Origin: JAODBJ01 sp963782465
GTDB taxonomy: Bacteria > Actinomycetota > Acidimicrobiia > IMCC26256 > PALSA-610
Direction of reading: 5' to 3'
Assembly: GCA_963782465.1 (NCBI GenBank)
Contig: CAWAJR010000002.1
Location: forward strand, 186,001 to 250,000
Length of the DNA stretch: 64,000 bases
Each line of letters starts with the position of its first letter. Position 1 is the first letter of the stretch. The position numbers and the translations under genes were made by a program. Positions 61,960 to 64,000 of the stretch are shown piece after piece. The notes beneath the pieces were generated by a model that was not told where the DNA came from, did no database searches, and saw nothing but the letters and a program-made list of their open reading frames with translations.

Positions 61960-64000
61960 CTACCGCTTGACGACGTCGTTCTGGTCGAGGAGATCCGTCA
62001 GTTCGGCGTCGAGTTCGTCGTCGGCGGTGCCTTCGATGTGCACCCTCGGCAACACACGCGCCAAGCCCCTGGGGAGCCACCAGTTCGCGTCGCCGAGGAG
62101 TTCCATCGTCGCGGGGACGAGCACCATCCGCACGAGAGTCGCGTCGATGAGGATCGCGGCGGCGAGCCCGAGCCCGAACTCCTTGATCACACGTTCACCG
62201 CCAAGCACGAACGAGCCGAACACGCACACCATGATCGCGGCGGCGGCCGTGATGACACGCGCCGTTTGTGCGAGCCCGTCGGCTACGGCTTCCGCGTTGT
62301 TGCGCGTCTTGTCGAACTCTTCCTTGATCCGGCTGAGGAGGAAGATCTCGTAGTCCATGCTGAGCCCGAAGATGACGGCGAACATCATCATCGGGATGAA
62401 GCTCTCGATCGGTCCCTTCTTCCCGACGCCGATCAGGCCCGCGGCCCAGCCCCATTGGAAGACCGCGACGAGCAGGCCGTACGAAGCGCCGATCGACAGC
62501 ACGTTCATGATCACGGCTTTGAGCGGCACGACCAGGGAACGGAACACGGTGAGGAGCAAGAGGAACGACAGGCCGAGGACGACCAGCATGAAGATCGGGA
62601 GGTGCGCACCGAGGAAGTTCGAAAGGTCGACGAACGTCGCGGTGGTGCCGCCGATGTGCACGACGAGCCCGGTACCCGCGACCGCTCCGGGGATCACGTG
62701 CGCCCGCAGGTCATGGATGAGCGCGACGGTCTTTTGATCTTGCGGGCCGGTCGACGGGAACACCTGCATCACCGCGGCGCTGCCCGACGGCCCGACCACG
62801 GGCGGGGTCACCTCGACGACGCCGGGCTCCGCCGCGATCGCGTCGTGCAGTTTCGACAGCGAGGCCGAGGCCTGCTGGTTCGGCAGTTCGACTGCGACGA
62901 GGAGCGGCCCGTTGAACCCCGGGCCGAAACCCTTGGCCAGCATGTCGTACGCGACCCGCGTGGTATCGGTCGTCGGGTTGTTCCCGGCGTCGGAATTGCC
63001 GAGCCTGATCGAGAACACCGGCATCGCCAGCGCGACGAGGACGACGAGACCGATCGCCGCCGACGTCCACGGCCGGTGCTGGATCAGACGGCTCCAGCGG
63101 TACGCGACCGTCGTGCGGGCGCTGGTCGCGGCGCGCTTGGTCCACGGCAGCGCGAGCTTGTCGATGTTGCGACCGACGAACCCGAGCACGGCGGGCAGCA
63201 AGGTCACCGACGCGAGCATCGTGAGCACGACCGCGAGCGCCGCGCCCACCGCGAGACCGCGGACGAACGACAGGCCCATCGCGAACATGCCGAGCAGCGA
63301 GATCACGACCGTCGACCCCGCGAACACGACGGCCTTGCCCGACGTCGTGACGGCTTTGACGACCGCGCGCTCCTCGTCGAGCCCCGCGTTCAGGCCCTGG
63401 CGGTACCGCGTGACGATGAAGAGCGCGTAGTCGATACCGACACCGATACCGATCATCGCGGCGAGGATGCTCGCGAAGCTCGGCATCGAGAACACGTTCG
63501 CGAGCAGGCTCACGCCGGCGAGCCCGACGCCGATCCCGAACAGCGCGGTGAGGATCGGTAAGCCCATCGCGAGCACCGAACCGAACGCGATGAGCAGGAT
63601 GATGACGGCGGCGAGAATGCCGACACCTTCGGTGCCGCCCGGCGGTTTGCGGGTCTGGAACATGTTGCCGGAGAGCTCGACGTCGAAGCCGGGGCGTTTG
63701 CTCGCGGTCGCGACGGCCTTCACCGCATCGGGCGCCGTGTTCTTGAGCTGGTCGATGTTGGCGTCGAAGTGCACCGTCGCGAACGCGACCGTGCCGTCGC
63801 GCGAGATCTGGCGTGCGGTGGCGGCCGTGTAGGGGCTCGTCACCTCGACGACGTGCGGGACCTTGGCGACGTCGGCGAACAACGCCTTGGCCCGCGCTTC
63901 GACCGCGGCACTCTTCACGCCCGCGGGCGCGGCGATGACGATGTCGCCGGTGGCACCCGACTGCGTGCTGAAGCGGCCGGCGAGCAGGTTCTGGGCCCGC
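61960..64000 (-). CDS. MMPL/RND-family transporter (start beyond right edge)
   Basis: About 680 residues lie in the window; the first helix and N-terminus are missing. EGVGILAAVIILLIAFGSVL begins the first membrane bundle and GIGVGIDYALFIVTRYRQGL carries the signature. The second bundle has FGLSMDYEIFLLSRIKEEFD. Same family as the gene at 41345 and alike in layout (VAYDMLAKGFGPGFNGPLLV versus VAYDTLAGAFGRGFNGPIQA), so the two are paralogues. The tail is acidic (ADDELDAELTDLLDQNDVVK). Exported compound unknown. Confidence 0.93.
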   Translation of the reverse strand, partial: RAQNLLAGRFSTQSGATGDIVIAAPAGVKSAAVEARAKALFADVAKVPHVVEVTSPYTAATARQISRDGTVAFATVHFDANIDQLKNTAPDAVKAVATASKRPGFDVELSGNMFQTRKPPGGTEGVGILAAVIILLIAFGSVLAMGLPILTALFGIGVGLAGVSLLANVFSMPSFASILAAMIGIGVGIDYALFIVTRYRQGLNAGLDEERAVVKAVTTSGKAVVFAGSTVVISLLGMFAMGLSFVRGLAVGAALAVVLTMLASVTLLPAVLGFVGRNIDKLALPWTKRAATSARTTVAYRWSRLIQHRPWTSAAIGLVVLVALAMPVFSIRLGNSDAGNNPTTDTTRVAYDMLAKGFGPGFNGPLLVAVELPNQQASASLSKLHDAIAAEPGVVEVTPPVVGPSGSAAVMQVFPSTGPQDQKTVALIHDLRAHVIPGAVAGTGLVVHIGGTTATFVDLSNFLGAHLPIFMLVVLGLSFLLLLTVFRSLVVPLKAVIMNVLSIGASYGLLVAVFQWGWAAGLIGVGKKGPIESFIPMMMFAVIFGLSMDYEIFLLSRIKEEFDKTRNNAEAVADGLAQTARVITAAAAIMVCVFGSFVLGGERVIKEFGLGLAAAILIDATLVRMVLVPATMELLGDANWWLPRGLARVLPRVHIEGTADDELDAELTDLLDQNDVVKR

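Overview
The window reads as chromosomal DNA of a high-GC actinomycete. The gene order argS-lysA-hom-thrC-(kinase)-rho-rpmE-prfA-prmC is the actinobacterial one, although other genes interrupt it here. There is also an F420-type luciferase-like oxidoreductase, a mycothiol-associated TIGR03085-type protein, a class E sortase with an LPXTG-type substrate, SARP and LAL regulators and two MMPL proteins. I infer Actinomycetota, possibly class Acidimicrobiia; no 16S rRNA is present to prove it. No stretch longer than about 300 bases lacks a gene. I see no CRISPR array, insertion sequence, integrase or phage module.

Layout. 1-8454 is an exopolysaccharide locus: a partial glycosyltransferase, a Wzy-like polymerase, a Wzz/BY-kinase-like protein, a GT4, a tandem GT4-GT4 protein and the polyprenyl-phosphate sugar transferase that starts synthesis. 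8584-10910 holds an LPFTG-anchored small protein and a DUF4012 protein. 10954-12458 is a tandem pair of RecB/Cas4-like Fe-S proteins, one with an intact nuclease site and one apparently degenerate. 12469-14420 has a thiolase-like protein and DUF983. 14442-37777 is the housekeeping block (prmC, prfA, rpmE, rho, thrC, hom, lysA, argS). It is interrupted by an F420 oxidoreductase/di-iron pair with a TetR regulator, an ECF sigma factor with a membrane partner, a PQQ-type sugar dehydrogenase, an SDR, a sortase, a GGDEF protein and a GT2. A tRNA-Arg(CCG) lies at 37830. 38277-50085 is accessory: SARP regulator, MMPL exporter, TetR plus lipoprotein, epimerase, ABC-2 exporter, TIGR03085 protein and lipase. 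50149-61932 is catabolic or stress-related: TetR, three hydrolase/dioxygenase genes, a LAL regulator, then a tightly overlapping AhpD-YceI-AhpD-MBL operon, a VOC protein and an AraC regulator. A second MMPL runs off the right edge.

How genes work together. In the polysaccharide locus the sugar transferase starts the lipid-linked unit, the GT4 proteins extend it, and the Wzy and Wzz-like proteins polymerise it and set chain length. hom and thrC make threonine. The ApgM-like protein sits where thrB lies in related genomes and may be the homoserine kinase. The sortase at 28939 is a plausible anchor enzyme for the LPFTG protein at 8584.

The sequence carries about thirteen single-base frameshifts, mostly a missing G or C in a short homopolymer. 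They hit essential genes such as lysA (twice) and the ApgM-like gene. They look like consensus errors rather than real pseudogenes, so the affected genes are annotated as single CDSs spanning the shift.

The observations most worth following are the paired Fe-S nuclease-like genes, the two AhpD-like genes that share a 364-bp identical block with distinctive codon use, a twice-occurring 37-bp palindrome that supplies stop codons on both strands, and the ParB-like N-terminus on a GGDEF protein.
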